64,000 bases of DNA from Streptosporangium canum (GTDB lineage: Bacteria; Actinomycetota; Actinomycetes; Streptosporangiales; Streptosporangiaceae). The DNA lies in contig NZ_FOQY01000015.1 of assembly GCF_900113865.1 (NCBI RefSeq), positions 62,001 through 126,000 of the forward strand. Reading direction: 5' to 3'. The stretch's first letter is position 1; each line of letters starts with the position of its first letter. The translations under genes were made by a program, and so were the position numbers. Shown one piece after another: positions 25,856 through 34,880 of the stretch. The notes beneath the pieces are model-generated. The model was not told the DNA's origin. It did no database searches and saw only the letters and a list, made by a program, of their open reading frames with translations.

Positions 25856-26548
25856 CTAAGGGATAAGTCTGAGATGATCATGAATCATCTTTCGCGCATC
25901 ACTCGGCAACCGGCGGTACTCAGACCATAGCTGATCAACCCTTGTAGGTTGACGACGCCCCTTGGCGATCCACAGCGCAAGAGCTTCCCGCTCGTCTACG
26001 TCGAGGGCTCCGAGACTTTCGAGTACAGATGGCAAGCTGGCGACTACTCCCGGAGCAGCACCTGCACGACATCGCTTACATTCAGTGACATACTGGACTT
26101 CCCTCACACCGTTCAGTGACTCACTGTCGCGGCGCGTAACAGAAAGTTGCGCTACCAGGTGAGGTGCGTCAGGGTAAGGCTCCCCTCCTGTAATGCCACA
26201 CACCACACACATGTAGTCGTCTGCGGCCATAATCACTGCACGTTGCTTTGCGGTGAGGGCGTCACCAGAAGGAGCAGACCTCCCAGGCTTCCACACTTCA
26301 TCGCCGGCCTTGACAAACCGGAGCTCGTTCGGATCGAGTGTGACATCATCCTTGTTCGTCGCGATCACCCAGCGGTTGTCCCGCAGGTCCCGCATGCGCC
26401 GATCAACTTGCTCGACCCCAGGGAAAGCATCTCGGAGCTGGGCCTTCGTGAAAAGGTTGCCTTCACCGACTTCCGACAGCAACCATAGCGCGATCCGGAT
26501 CTTCGTGCCACGCTTAGTAGTGGTATCGCTCCAGTCGGGAAGAACCAC
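25856..26548 (-). CDS. HNH-like endonuclease with N-terminal winged helix
   Basis: 230 residues. The first 90 (KIRIALWLLSEVGEGN, RRMRDLRDNRWVI) look like a winged-helix domain of restriction proteins that recognise DNA. A zinc-type motif follows: CVVCG near residue 115 and CKRCR near 155, with PHLVAQLSV between them where HNH proteins carry the H-x-V strand. That layout fits an HNH nuclease with a weakened central His-Asn set, so activity is not assured. AAGGGGG lies 5 bases before the GTG. It is divergent from the ParB-like operon and could be the restriction partner of the Dcm/Vsr pair in the same island. Confidence 0.65.
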   Translation of the reverse strand: MVLPDWSDTTTKRGTKIRIALWLLSEVGEGNLFTKAQLRDAFPGVEQVDRRMRDLRDNRWVIATNKDDVTLDPNELRFVKAGDEVWKPGRSAPSGDALTAKQRAVIMAADDYMCVVCGITGGEPYPDAPHLVAQLSVTRRDSESLNGVREVQYVTECKRCRAGAAPGVVASLPSVLESLGALDVDEREALALWIAKGRRQPTRVDQLWSEYRRLPSDARKMIHDHLRLIP

Positions 26549-26659
26549 GTCGGCCCCCTTGCCGCGAGATCATCTAAGCCGAGAGCCTAGATGTGTCAGT
26601 TATCCATAGCATGGTACGTAAGCATCTGTCGCACGAAGTTATCTCTGGGAGAACATCCG

Positions 26660-28084
26660 ATGGTCCCGACCGCCCCACCCGCCGGCAAGGACATTCAGTC
26701 GCTGGTGGACAAGCGCCTCGATGAGGTTCGTAAGGGCCACAGCACCAGGGAGACCGTCACGATCGAATGGCGTGGTCGGCAACTGAGCATCGAAGTGATC
26801 GACATGCCTGTCGCGATGCTCTACTACAACCCTGAAACTCATCGTATCCGAGCACAGCGGGAGCACGACGCCGACCGGGATGCGAGGCTGACGACCGACC
26901 CATGGGCAGAGGAGAGCCAAGAGTACCTACATGACCTCCTTAAGGCTAACCCTGCTAACCCAGAGCGCGACGACCCTGACTTCCAGGGCCTTCAGGATGA
27001 CCTGAAGAGCTATGGGCAGAAGGATCCTGGCATCATCACGCCAACGGGAATTCTAGTCAATGGCAACACCCGTCGCGCAGCTCTCAAAGAACTAGGGCAT
27101 CCAAATATTCGAGTCGGTGTACTGCCCGGCGACTGGGGCTGGGAAGACATCGGAGCAGTAGAGCTAGAACTTCAGCTCCGCAAAGAACATCGCCGCGAGT
27201 ATTCCTACATCAATCGACTCATTACCATTGAAGAGCAAATAAGCAAGGGACGCACAACTATAGAGCTCGCTAAAGCCTTCCGAACTACACAAAAGGCCAT
27301 TCAACAAGATCGCTGGGTTCTGGCTTTCCTTCAAGATGCAATCGAGCGAAGTCGCGTTACCTTGGCTGATGGCAGCAGTGCGAGTATGCACCTGATCGAT
27401 TTTGAAAAAGATCAAGAAAAGCTTAAGGAACTACATCGAGCCTATACTGTCGCCGAGAGCAAGGACCGAGATTTAGCTGATCAGCTCAGGGAGAGCCGAC
27501 TTCTGGCCGTCGCAATCGGACATTCAAAGACGGATGTCCGGGTGGTTGAAGAGGGCTTCCATGAGAAATATCTGGAACCGAGGCTATCGCCCGACCTAAA
27601 GCCTACGGCGGCAACCCTGCCCGATTCAATCGGAATCCCTGGATTGACCATATCAGTACCCGATTCTTCCATTAAGGCGCAGGAGATCCGCGCACTTACG
27701 GACAAGGTGCTTCAAGCACAAGCTCAGATGAATGCGTCTTCTAAGCTGACAACAGCAGAGACAGCCAAGGCGAGTAAGGTCATTACAGCAGTAACGAAAG
27801 CTGTCGACGACAGTATCGATCACGCTAAACGTGACCAACGCGCAAAGAAACGGAAGCTCGCCGCCCAGGACACCCTGTCCGACGCTACGGATCAACTTAA
27901 ACTTTGTATCGACGAGATCGCTCGCGCACGCAGCCAAGGTGCACTCGATAATGATGCCCTCGACGAGGAGCTCATTAATTTACGTGACACTTTGCGACGA
28001 CTCGCGCAGCAAGCATCTCGTGGTGTGGCCGAGCCAGGCAAGGGCTTGAGCTGGCTTCAGCGTGCAACGACGGGCCAGGACTAG
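26660..28084 (+). CDS. ParB/Srx-like domain protein, first gene of a defence-type trio
   Basis: 474 residues. After MLYYNPETHRIRAQRE, the stretch DPGIITPTGILVNGNTRRAALKELG matches the ParB-N/sulfiredoxin-like nucleotide-binding fold, in which (D/N)G(N/Q)xR marks the active loop. A helical region (YINRLITIEEQISKGRTT, then HTH-like IELAKAFRTTQKAIQQD) and a charged coiled coil (about 360-440) follow. GGGAG lies 8 bases before ATG 26660. The next gene begins 9 bases after the stop. ParB-like proteins in phage-defence clusters act as NTPase-type sensors or DNA-binding partners; the exact role here is unknown. Confidence 0.75.
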   Translation: MVPTAPPAGKDIQSLVDKRLDEVRKGHSTRETVTIEWRGRQLSIEVIDMPVAMLYYNPETHRIRAQREHDADRDARLTTDPWAEESQEYLHDLLKANPANPERDDPDFQGLQDDLKSYGQKDPGIITPTGILVNGNTRRAALKELGHPNIRVGVLPGDWGWEDIGAVELELQLRKEHRREYSYINRLITIEEQISKGRTTIELAKAFRTTQKAIQQDRWVLAFLQDAIERSRVTLADGSSASMHLIDFEKDQEKLKELHRAYTVAESKDRDLADQLRESRLLAVAIGHSKTDVRVVEEGFHEKYLEPRLSPDLKPTAATLPDSIGIPGLTISVPDSSIKAQEIRALTDKVLQAQAQMNASSKLTTAETAKASKVITAVTKAVDDSIDHAKRDQRAKKRKLAAQDTLSDATDQLKLCIDEIARARSQGALDNDALDEELINLRDTLRRLAQQASRGVAEPGKGLSWLQRATTGQD

Positions 28085-28093
28085 GTGGATACG

Positions 28094-29917
28094 ATGGCTA
28101 GTCTCCGGCTTGAACTCGCGGCTTCCGGCACAGCTGTCCTGCTTAGATCCGCGGAAGAGCATTTAACGAATCTCCGGCAGCTTGCCCCACGATTCCGTAC
28201 GGCCATACACAAAGGGCCAAACGTAATTGAAATAAAACTTGATGATTTACTTGTTAATCTCCGCGAACTTAGCCGATGGCCATCTCCACATGATGTGGAC
28301 TGGCAATCAGAGCTGAGAACCATAGTGGAGGATGTCCATCTCGATGCCAGCGCTGCTACCGCCTATCTGCAAGGCACAGCTCCCGCAACAGCTCCACTGA
28401 GCAAGGACGAAATTTTCGAGCTTCTCGGACCAGAGTGGATTGCACCACTAACAGAATTCCAGCTTCGCGACATCTCCAAGCTTCTATCCCTTCGGCATGG
28501 AGCAAACTTCAGCGTTCCTGGCGCCGGAAAGACCCGGGTCGCTCTAGCTATCTTCCAGGCGCTTCGTACCAAAGGGCTGGTCCAGCGTCTCCTGGTGGTT
28601 GGCCCCAAGGCAGCTTACGAAAGCTGGCAGTATGAGAACAAAATATGTCTCTCCCAACCACTAAATGTGCAAGTGATCGACGGTAAAGTAGATGCAGGAG
28701 CGAGGTTGCTACTGGTCAACTACGAACGATTGGCCATCAACGAGACGGCCCTGGCGAAGTGGCTAACCACGAAGCCATCCATGCTTATCCTCGATGAAGC
28801 TCACCGTATGAAGCTGGGTGCTACAGGCGTGTACGGCGCAGTTTGCCTAGCTCTTGGCCCCAGGGCTCGACGACGGCTGATTCTTACGGGCACACCGGCA
28901 CCCAACGGCGTCCAAGACCTTGAAAATATTTTTGGGTTTGTCTGGCCAGGCCACGGTCGGCAGTCCGTGACCCGTGCAGTTTCTGGAGGAAACCTAAAGC
29001 ACGCAAGCAAGGTTCTTCGTCCTTTCTTCACTCGGACGACGAAGAAAGAGCTAAATCTCCCGCCGGTTACTACCCGAATACAGCGTGTTGCATTCAAACC
29101 CGGAAGCCTTCACGGAGAAATTTATTCAGCGCTCGTCGGAGAAATGAGCGCACGGGCCGCGCGATCTCGGGATGATTTTGAGGCTCTCGGACGCATTTTA
29201 ATGTACCTACTGATGGCTGCTACTAGTCCTGCGCTCATCGCTCTTGGAACCACGAAACACGAGCCTCTTCTCTATCAGGCGCCACCCATCGAGATCCCCG
29301 AAAACAGGACCCTAACTGAGCTTCTCAAAGATCTGCCAAACCATGAGATGTCACCTAAATATGAAGCAACACACGACATCGTCTTAGCCAATTCCTCGAC
29401 CAAGCGAAAGACCTTAGTCTGGTCAACATTTGTCAGGAGCCTGACTACTCTAGAGTCTATACTGAAGGAGCATCAGCCTGCTATGGTGCACGGCGGGACA
29501 CCTGACAGAGAGAACCAGATCAAGCGGTTCCGTGAGGATCCGGACTGCATGGTTCTACTCTCTAATCCCGCAACTCTCGGCGAAGGCATCAGCCTTCATC
29601 AAGTATGCCATGACGCTGTATATGTGGATCGAGACTTCGCCGCCGGCAGGTATTTGCAGAGCCTGGACCGTATACACCGCCTGGGACTATCTTCAAACAT
29701 CGAAACCAATGTGACAGTTCTCGCTACTGCGGAGACCATAGATGAAATGGTCGAACAGCGTTTGAGCACAAAATTGCGATTCATGGGCGCAATTCTAGAC
29801 GACCCAGAGGTCGAACAGCTCGCAGATTTGCAAGAGGAACCAGTCGCCGGCCGTACTATGGATTCGGCCGATGTAAAGGCCATGCTAAGGCACCTTCATG
29901 TCGGCCCTACCTCCTGA
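28094..29917 (+). CDS. SNF2-type superfamily II helicase
   Basis: 607 residues with SF2 motifs in order: motif I VPGAGKTR (about residue 141), motif II LDEAH (about 234), motif III LTGTPAPN, motif V-region NPATLGEGISLHQ and motif VI DRIHRLG. This is the Swi2/Snf2 branch, which translocates on double-stranded DNA. The first 110 residues are an extra helical domain. ATG 28094 is preferred (AGGTGG 5 bases before it) over GTG 28085, which abuts the ParB-like stop. The DUF3883 gene overlaps its end by 20 bases, so all three should be made together. DISARM and related systems also use SNF2-like helicases. Confidence 0.88.
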   Translation: MASLRLELAASGTAVLLRSAEEHLTNLRQLAPRFRTAIHKGPNVIEIKLDDLLVNLRELSRWPSPHDVDWQSELRTIVEDVHLDASAATAYLQGTAPATAPLSKDEIFELLGPEWIAPLTEFQLRDISKLLSLRHGANFSVPGAGKTRVALAIFQALRTKGLVQRLLVVGPKAAYESWQYENKICLSQPLNVQVIDGKVDAGARLLLVNYERLAINETALAKWLTTKPSMLILDEAHRMKLGATGVYGAVCLALGPRARRRLILTGTPAPNGVQDLENIFGFVWPGHGRQSVTRAVSGGNLKHASKVLRPFFTRTTKKELNLPPVTTRIQRVAFKPGSLHGEIYSALVGEMSARAARSRDDFEALGRILMYLLMAATSPALIALGTTKHEPLLYQAPPIEIPENRTLTELLKDLPNHEMSPKYEATHDIVLANSSTKRKTLVWSTFVRSLTTLESILKEHQPAMVHGGTPDRENQIKRFREDPDCMVLLSNPATLGEGISLHQVCHDAVYVDRDFAAGRYLQSLDRIHRLGLSSNIETNVTVLATAETIDEMVEQRLSTKLRFMGAILDDPEVEQLADLQEEPVAGRTMDSADVKAMLRHLHVGPTS

Positions 29918-30782
29918 ACCAGTCATACGTGCGGCGATGCGCTGGGTAAACCATCTTCAGCATTCCTCGATCGATCGCACCTATTCTCTATTCGCTTCTC
30001 ACCCTGCCTATAGGGATTTAACGCTGACACAGTACAGTGCAGCGTTGAGTTGGCTGCGCGATACCGGAGTGATTGACGATAGAGGTCGTCCAGCTCACGT
30101 CTCCGGACGCATGGAAATCGCTTTACTTAAATCCGCTTTTCTCCACGCCAATCCACTCTGGCTACAGGATGCCGACCAACTAATTACAACTGCAAATGAT
30201 CTTCCTCAGGATGCGTCAGCTGTGGGAGAAGCTCTGGGGTTAAGCTCACACGAAGTGCTTGCAGCGGTACGCATGAGCTGGGGAAAAATAGATACTCGAA
30301 CTCGACAAGAAGTCGGTTCTGCAGGAGAATTGGCGCTTTTACGTCTCCTGCAGGAGATTGGCTCTGTCACCGCGACCCACGTCGCCGCGTACGCCGATGG
30401 CTTAGGTTATGACGTATCAGTGGAAGGCAATGGACTCTGCCTCCATCTTGAGATCAAGTCAACGACCCGGCGTGGGCGCTTAAGCATTTACCTCTCGCGC
30501 AATGAGTTCGAAGTCATGCTCACTGATCCCAAGTGGCGGCTAGTGGTCGTGCTTGTGGGGACAGATAAAGAGGCCAACGCCATCGGCATGGTTGATTCGC
30601 AATGGATCACGGACCATGCTCCGGTTGACACCTCTTCCCTTGGACGTTGGGAATCTGTGCGCCTTGACATCCCTCCAGGGGTGGCACGAAGCGGCATAAC
30701 AGATCTGAACGGACAAGTAAGCGAGAATCACTTGCTACTTGCTGGAGCACAAGAGGTGCGACCATCGTGGCTGGTAGGTTAA
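29898..30782 (+). CDS. DUF3883-type PD-(D/E)xK nuclease-like protein
   Basis: 294 residues. The C-terminal half is DUF3883-like: VGSAGELALLRLL, HVAAYADGLGYDVSVEG, and LHLEIKSTTRRGRLSIYLS, followed by RNEFEVML. The Asp in GYDV and E-x-K of LEIKS match the PD-(D/E)xK nuclease core. The N-terminal half is helical, with a winged-helix look (YSAALSWLRDTGVIDDRGR). Its ATG lies inside the helicase gene (20-base overlap), so translation is coupled. DUF3883 is frequent in restriction and defence loci. It is the natural nuclease candidate for the trio; target specificity is unknown. Confidence 0.8.
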   Translation: MSALPPEPVIRAAMRWVNHLQHSSIDRTYSLFASHPAYRDLTLTQYSAALSWLRDTGVIDDRGRPAHVSGRMEIALLKSAFLHANPLWLQDADQLITTANDLPQDASAVGEALGLSSHEVLAAVRMSWGKIDTRTRQEVGSAGELALLRLLQEIGSVTATHVAAYADGLGYDVSVEGNGLCLHLEIKSTTRRGRLSIYLSRNEFEVMLTDPKWRLVVVLVGTDKEANAIGMVDSQWITDHAPVDTSSLGRWESVRLDIPPGVARSGITDLNGQVSENHLLLAGAQEVRPSWLVG

Positions 30783-31135
30783 GTTCCGTCAAGCAAGTCA
30801 GTAGGTTTTTACCGCGTAGTTTCGCAAACTGCTTGACGAGGGGGTTAAAATCTTGCCCCCGACGAACAGCCCAAGCCTGTTTCGCTCACGCTGCGTGCAG
30901 CCCTGCTGACTCAATACTCTCGATGTGACTCATCCATGCCTCATACTCGCGCTGCGACTGTTGCCTGTCAGCGCCAGGAAGATCACTTGATGTTGCCTTA
31001 CAAGTCCGCCAAGTTACGCCCCTAGGGGTACAACGGGTAACGTCTGCAACATGAAGACCGTATATGGGCATGTCAATGCACTTGAGATCAGCTTGCCTAG
31101 TGACCTGCAAGCAGCAGCTACCCTCCTATGCCATG
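30783..31135. other. Structured intergenic region after the defence trio, probably a transcription end
   Basis: GTCAAGCA (30788-30795) pairs with TGCTTGAC (30830-30837), extended by AGT/ACT with one bulge. A second small hairpin GGGGG-N11-CCCCC lies at 30840-30860. Both follow the DUF3883 stop directly. The rest holds a 74-codon minus-strand frame (30886-31110) without recognised features or a good ribosome-binding site, which I do not call a gene. Confidence 0.45.
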
Positions 31136-31651
31136 TCACTCTAGGTAATGTCGGCTCAATCCGCTAGATTCGCTGACATGTTCGGAAGAGCCAGGCCGCA
31201 CTGCCGCCACCACCGCGTCGATCGCAGACGTGAGCGGTTCGTGCTCCCACAGCCGAACCACCTGCCATCCAGCAGCCTCAAGGGCAGCGTTGACGGTGCG
31301 ATCACGCTCCATGTTCCTGCGCAGCTTTGGCGTCCAATACCACTCGTTCACCGTTGGCCGTCGGCCGTGTTCGGGACAGACGTGCCAGAAGCAACCGTCG
31401 ACGAACACCGCGACCTTCTTCGCAGTGAAGACGATGTCAGGCCGAACCTTGACCCCCTCCAGGTCGAGCCTGAGATCCTTCCGGTACCGGTAGCCCAGGC
31501 GGTGCAGGGCACTGCGCAGCACCACCTCCGGCTTGGTATTCGTCCTCCGGTTCGCCTGCATGTTCCGCGAACGCCCCTCGTTGAGCGGCGCGGGGTAGAG
31601 GCCCTTGGCATGGGCCTCCTTTCGGACTTGATCCCTACTTCTCTTCGTCAT
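31136..31651 (-). CDS. vsr: Very short patch repair endonuclease (Vsr)
   Basis: About 171 residues with the Vsr signature: RRTNTKPEVVLRSALHRLGYRYR, VRPDIVF (catalytic Asp), VFVDGCFWHVCPEH and NMERDRTVNAALEAAGW. Vsr nicks at T:G mismatches created by deamination of 5-methylcytosine, protecting sites methylated by its partner Dcm. The partner is encoded divergently, with starts only 82 bases apart. ATG 31651 is preceded by GGTGAGG. The longer frame upstream is non-coding. Pairing with a cytosine methylase is the standard arrangement for type II systems. Confidence 0.93.
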   Translation of the reverse strand: MTKRSRDQVRKEAHAKGLYPAPLNEGRSRNMQANRRTNTKPEVVLRSALHRLGYRYRKDLRLDLEGVKVRPDIVFTAKKVAVFVDGCFWHVCPEHGRRPTVNEWYWTPKLRRNMERDRTVNAALEAAGWQVVRLWEHEPLTSAIDAVVAAVRPGSSEHVSESSGLSRHYLE

Positions 31652-31733
31652 GTCCTCACCAGTTGCTGCTTTATCCGGGAAGATACAGCTAGCAACCCGG
31701 TCATGCCGAACACCGCACATGAAAGGATCTACC

Positions 31734-33008
31734 GTGAGCGAGCGGCAGCTACGCGTCATTGAGATTTGCGCTGGCGCGGGCGGCCAAGCATTAGGTCTCG
31801 AGAAGGCTGGGTTTGAGCACGAGCTGGCCATCGAGTTGGATCCCAACGCGGTCAAGACGCTCCAGGCTAACCGGCCGGAATGGAAGGTCGAGCAAGGCGA
31901 CGTCGCAGATCCCAGCATCTGGAATCCAGCAGACTACGCCCCCAGCGACGAGCATCCCGACCGTGAGCCGATCGACTTGCTGGCCGGAGGTGTGCCGTGT
32001 CCCCCGTTTACGATTGCGGGTAAGCAGCTCGGCGCGAACGACGAACGTGATCTCTTCGCATGGGCGGTAGAGCAAGTTGGCGTTTTGAAGCCCCGTGCGG
32101 TCATGTTAGAAAACGTCCGCGGACTGAGCATGCACCGCTTCGCGGCCTACCGTCAGCATGTTCTCAACGAACTCCACGGATTTGGATATATCGCTGAATG
32201 GAAGCTTCTGCAGGCATCACATTTCGGGGTGCCTCAGTTGCGCCCTCGCTTTGTACTTGTCGCGCTCCGAGAAGAAGACGCTCCCTACTTTCACTGGCCC
32301 GAGCCTATCGGCACCCCTCCCACAGTCGGCAAAACACTGCGCGACCTCATGGCTTCCGACGGCTGGGAAGGCGCTGACGCCTGGGCTGATCAGGCGAACA
32401 GCATTGCACCCACCATCGTGGGCGGGTCCAAGAAGCACGGAGGGGCTGACCTCGGCCCGACACGAGCAAAAAAGGCTTGGGCATTAATGGGTGTTGACGC
32501 TCTTGGCGTCGCTAATAGCGCCCCCCCTAAAGGGAGCAAGTTCGCTGTCGGTCCGAAGCTGACATGCGAGATGGTCGCCCTACTCCAAGGCTGGAAACCA
32601 GAGGACGAGTGGGAGTTCAAGGGTGGAAAAACTTCTGTATATCGCCAAATTGGTAATGCTTTCCCACCACCGGTCGCCGAAGCCCTTGGCGGCGCCATCA
32701 AGGCTGCGCTCTTGCACGAGACCGAGCCTCTTCAACGCACCAAGTCGGTCCACGATCCCGTGTACCAGGCACTTCGGGACAGCGATACCCCTCTTACGCT
32801 TAACCAGATCGTCAAAGCAACTGGGCTTGAAATACGCGTTGAGGATGTTGAACGCCGACTCAAGCACCTTGAGCTGGACTTCGAAATTGAAATGATAGAG
32901 ACTGCTCGCAGCCGTAAATACAAGCTCGGAGAGTTTAGGGCGTTCCGCGGCCAAGAGGGCCATATCCGCCACCAGTTGTTCCCTAAAAACCTTTCGAAGA
33001 TCAGTTAG
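31734..33008 (+). CDS. DNA (cytosine-5) methyltransferase
   Basis: 424 residues. Motif I is EICAGAGGQALGL, the catalytic loop GGVPCPPFTIAGKQLG carries the nucleophilic Cys of PCPP, ENVRG is motif VI, QLRPRFVLVAL motif VIII, and YRQIGNAFPPPVA motif X. The target-recognition segment lies around residues 205-290. About 75 residues beyond motif X form an extra winged-helix-like tail (LTLNQIVKATGLEIRVEDVERRL). GTG 31734 has AAAGGA 8 bases upstream. It is divergent from vsr, and probably methylates a site that the HNH-like or other island nuclease recognises; that pairing is inferred. Confidence 0.93.
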   Translation: MSERQLRVIEICAGAGGQALGLEKAGFEHELAIELDPNAVKTLQANRPEWKVEQGDVADPSIWNPADYAPSDEHPDREPIDLLAGGVPCPPFTIAGKQLGANDERDLFAWAVEQVGVLKPRAVMLENVRGLSMHRFAAYRQHVLNELHGFGYIAEWKLLQASHFGVPQLRPRFVLVALREEDAPYFHWPEPIGTPPTVGKTLRDLMASDGWEGADAWADQANSIAPTIVGGSKKHGGADLGPTRAKKAWALMGVDALGVANSAPPKGSKFAVGPKLTCEMVALLQGWKPEDEWEFKGGKTSVYRQIGNAFPPPVAEALGGAIKAALLHETEPLQRTKSVHDPVYQALRDSDTPLTLNQIVKATGLEIRVEDVERRLKHLELDFEIEMIETARSRKYKLGEFRAFRGQEGHIRHQLFPKNLSKIS

Positions 33009-33065
33009 GAATAGGCGGAATTAGCCCCCGGTAAGGATCGTCCGGCCGATTTTCCGCACCTCAGC

Positions 33066-34880
33066 TCAGCGGCCACCACCGAGTGGGGCTGAGCGGAGGT
33101 GCTCCAATTCCTTGGAGAGAACGTGCTCCACATCGGAGCGGCATCGCAGGGTGTGACCCACTCCAGGAATAACGATCAGTTGTGAGCTGCCATCGAGTCG
33201 CTGCACAAAGGATCGAGCCTGATCTATTCGGGTCACGCGATCTTCTTCTCCATGGATCAAAAGCAGTGGGCATCGAATTTCGGCGGCGGGTTCGTCTATG
33301 GCACGACGATGACCTCCGCTGAGTAACTGTGTGTGATGAGCTTGGAACTTTGGTGCGGCTCTGCTCCAGCTCTCGAGGCCGACCACGGTGGATCTGGCGA
33401 TCCCTGTGACGAATACATCGGTCGTCGCCAGAGCGCGCAGAACGGTGTATCCGCCAGCGCTCGCTCCCCAAATCGTCATTCGCGCGAGATCTGCAAGGCC
33501 GATGGACGCCAGATAAAGCGCCGCGTCAGCGCAATCCGTGGCGTCAACCATCCCCCATCGATAACGGAGCCCTAGACGGTATACGCGTCCGTACCCCGTA
33601 CTGCCCCGGTAGTCGATATCGGCGACAGCGAAACCTCTGCTCGCGAAGTACTGCGCATGTAGGTCCAACCGAAGAGGCCAATTCGCCGTCGGTCCCGGAT
33701 GAGCCCGTACGAGCAACGGTGGTGGCAGGTCGCTCTTGCTCATAGGCGGGTAATAAAGGCCGTACGCTTCGTGTCCGTCCCGGGTAGGAAAGACGAAGCG
33801 GTCGGGTTGAGCGAGCGATGCCGGGTCGATCCCGAGGTCGTTTGTAGTGAGCTCTTGGATGGGGCCGTCCAGCTGGGACAGCACCACCGTGGGCAGCTTG
33901 GTGGGACTGGAGCCAATGAAGGTGAGCTTCTGGCCTGCCAGGGCCAGATAGGGCTTGATCGAGGTGTAGGACAGGACCTCCGGCTCCAGTGAGCCGTCAG
34001 GATGTCTCGTCACGAGATGGTGCTCTGGGCCCTGCTGAATGACCGCCACGATCTGAGCGTTCTGGAACGCGTAAGTACGGTAACCGAACTCCCACGGAGC
34101 AGCCGCGACCTCGAACTCCCCCGTGATCACCGGGTCGAGGCGATCGTCGCGCCAGGCGTACAGGTTCCACCAGCCCGAGCGGTCCGACACGAGGTGCAGC
34201 ACACTGTCCGGACTCCACTGCGGCTGGCACACCGACTCATCTTCACCACCTGCGACAAGCTGAAGGTCCGTGAGAGTTCCGTCAGAGCGGATGTCGGCCA
34301 CCCAGAGCCAGGAACCGTCCCACGGCATGAGCGGTGCGTTCCATGACACCCAGGCCAGCCGCTTCCCATCGGGACTGGGCTCCGGGGACATGTAGAAGTC
34401 GTCGCCGAAGACGACCACCTTCGGCTCGGCCGACCTGTCGACCGGCAGGATGACGAGTTCGTTGTGGACTGACCCGTCGGCTTCGTGTCGCTCGCGGACA
34501 CAGATCAACTTGTCGATACCCGGTAGGAGGCGGAGATCGGCATAGCGCAAAGCCCCAGGTGAGGCGGGAGCAGGCGTCACCGGTACAGGAGGCCGGCCGT
34601 CGCTCACGCGATAGATCCGCTGATCGTCGGCGTTGCAGAACCAGAGGTCCCGCTCGGTGGCCAGGTAGGCGCCTCCGCCGTACTCGTGCACATAGGAGGC
34701 GACGTGGAGGCCCTCCGGCAGCACGTCCTGAGTGCCGTCGGAGGCGGTCCAGCGCACGAGCACGTCCCCGGCCGGTCGCCCCTCGATCCAGTAGACGGTC
34801 TCGCCGACCGTCTGGAGGGCGTCGTAGGAGACGGTGGCGCGGGCGACGAGTTCAGCCGGGATAGGGCTCACTCTTGCCAT
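33066..34880 (-). CDS. Prolyl-oligopeptidase-family (S9) serine peptidase
   Basis: 604 residues. The N-terminal 340 form a seven-bladed beta-propeller (repeated SPDG/WSPD segments such as SPEPSPDGKRLAWVSW). The hydrolase domain has the nucleophile in IWGASAGGYTVLR, the Asp in LIHGEEDRVTRI and the His in VIPGVGHTLR. Enzymes of this acyl-aminoacyl peptidase/DPP-IV type cleave short peptides in the cytoplasm. Its start overlaps the end of the XRE-TPR gene by 13 bases, so the two share a transcript. Base composition sits between the island and the genome average. Confidence 0.9.
   Translation of the reverse strand: MARVSPIPAELVARATVSYDALQTVGETVYWIEGRPAGDVLVRWTASDGTQDVLPEGLHVASYVHEYGGGAYLATERDLWFCNADDQRIYRVSDGRPPVPVTPAPASPGALRYADLRLLPGIDKLICVRERHEADGSVHNELVILPVDRSAEPKVVVFGDDFYMSPEPSPDGKRLAWVSWNAPLMPWDGSWLWVADIRSDGTLTDLQLVAGGEDESVCQPQWSPDSVLHLVSDRSGWWNLYAWRDDRLDPVITGEFEVAAAPWEFGYRTYAFQNAQIVAVIQQGPEHHLVTRHPDGSLEPEVLSYTSIKPYLALAGQKLTFIGSSPTKLPTVVLSQLDGPIQELTTNDLGIDPASLAQPDRFVFPTRDGHEAYGLYYPPMSKSDLPPPLLVRAHPGPTANWPLRLDLHAQYFASRGFAVADIDYRGSTGYGRVYRLGLRYRWGMVDATDCADAALYLASIGLADLARMTIWGASAGGYTVLRALATTDVFVTGIARSTVVGLESWSRAAPKFQAHHTQLLSGGHRRAIDEPAAEIRCPLLLIHGEEDRVTRIDQARSFVQRLDGSSQLIVIPGVGHTLRCRSDVEHVLSKELEHLRSAPLGGGR

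Noticed and set aside
30886-31110. A 74-codon minus-strand frame in the post-trio spacer
   Set aside because: No ribosome-binding site, no domain, and it lies in a structured intergenic stretch; kept only as spacer.
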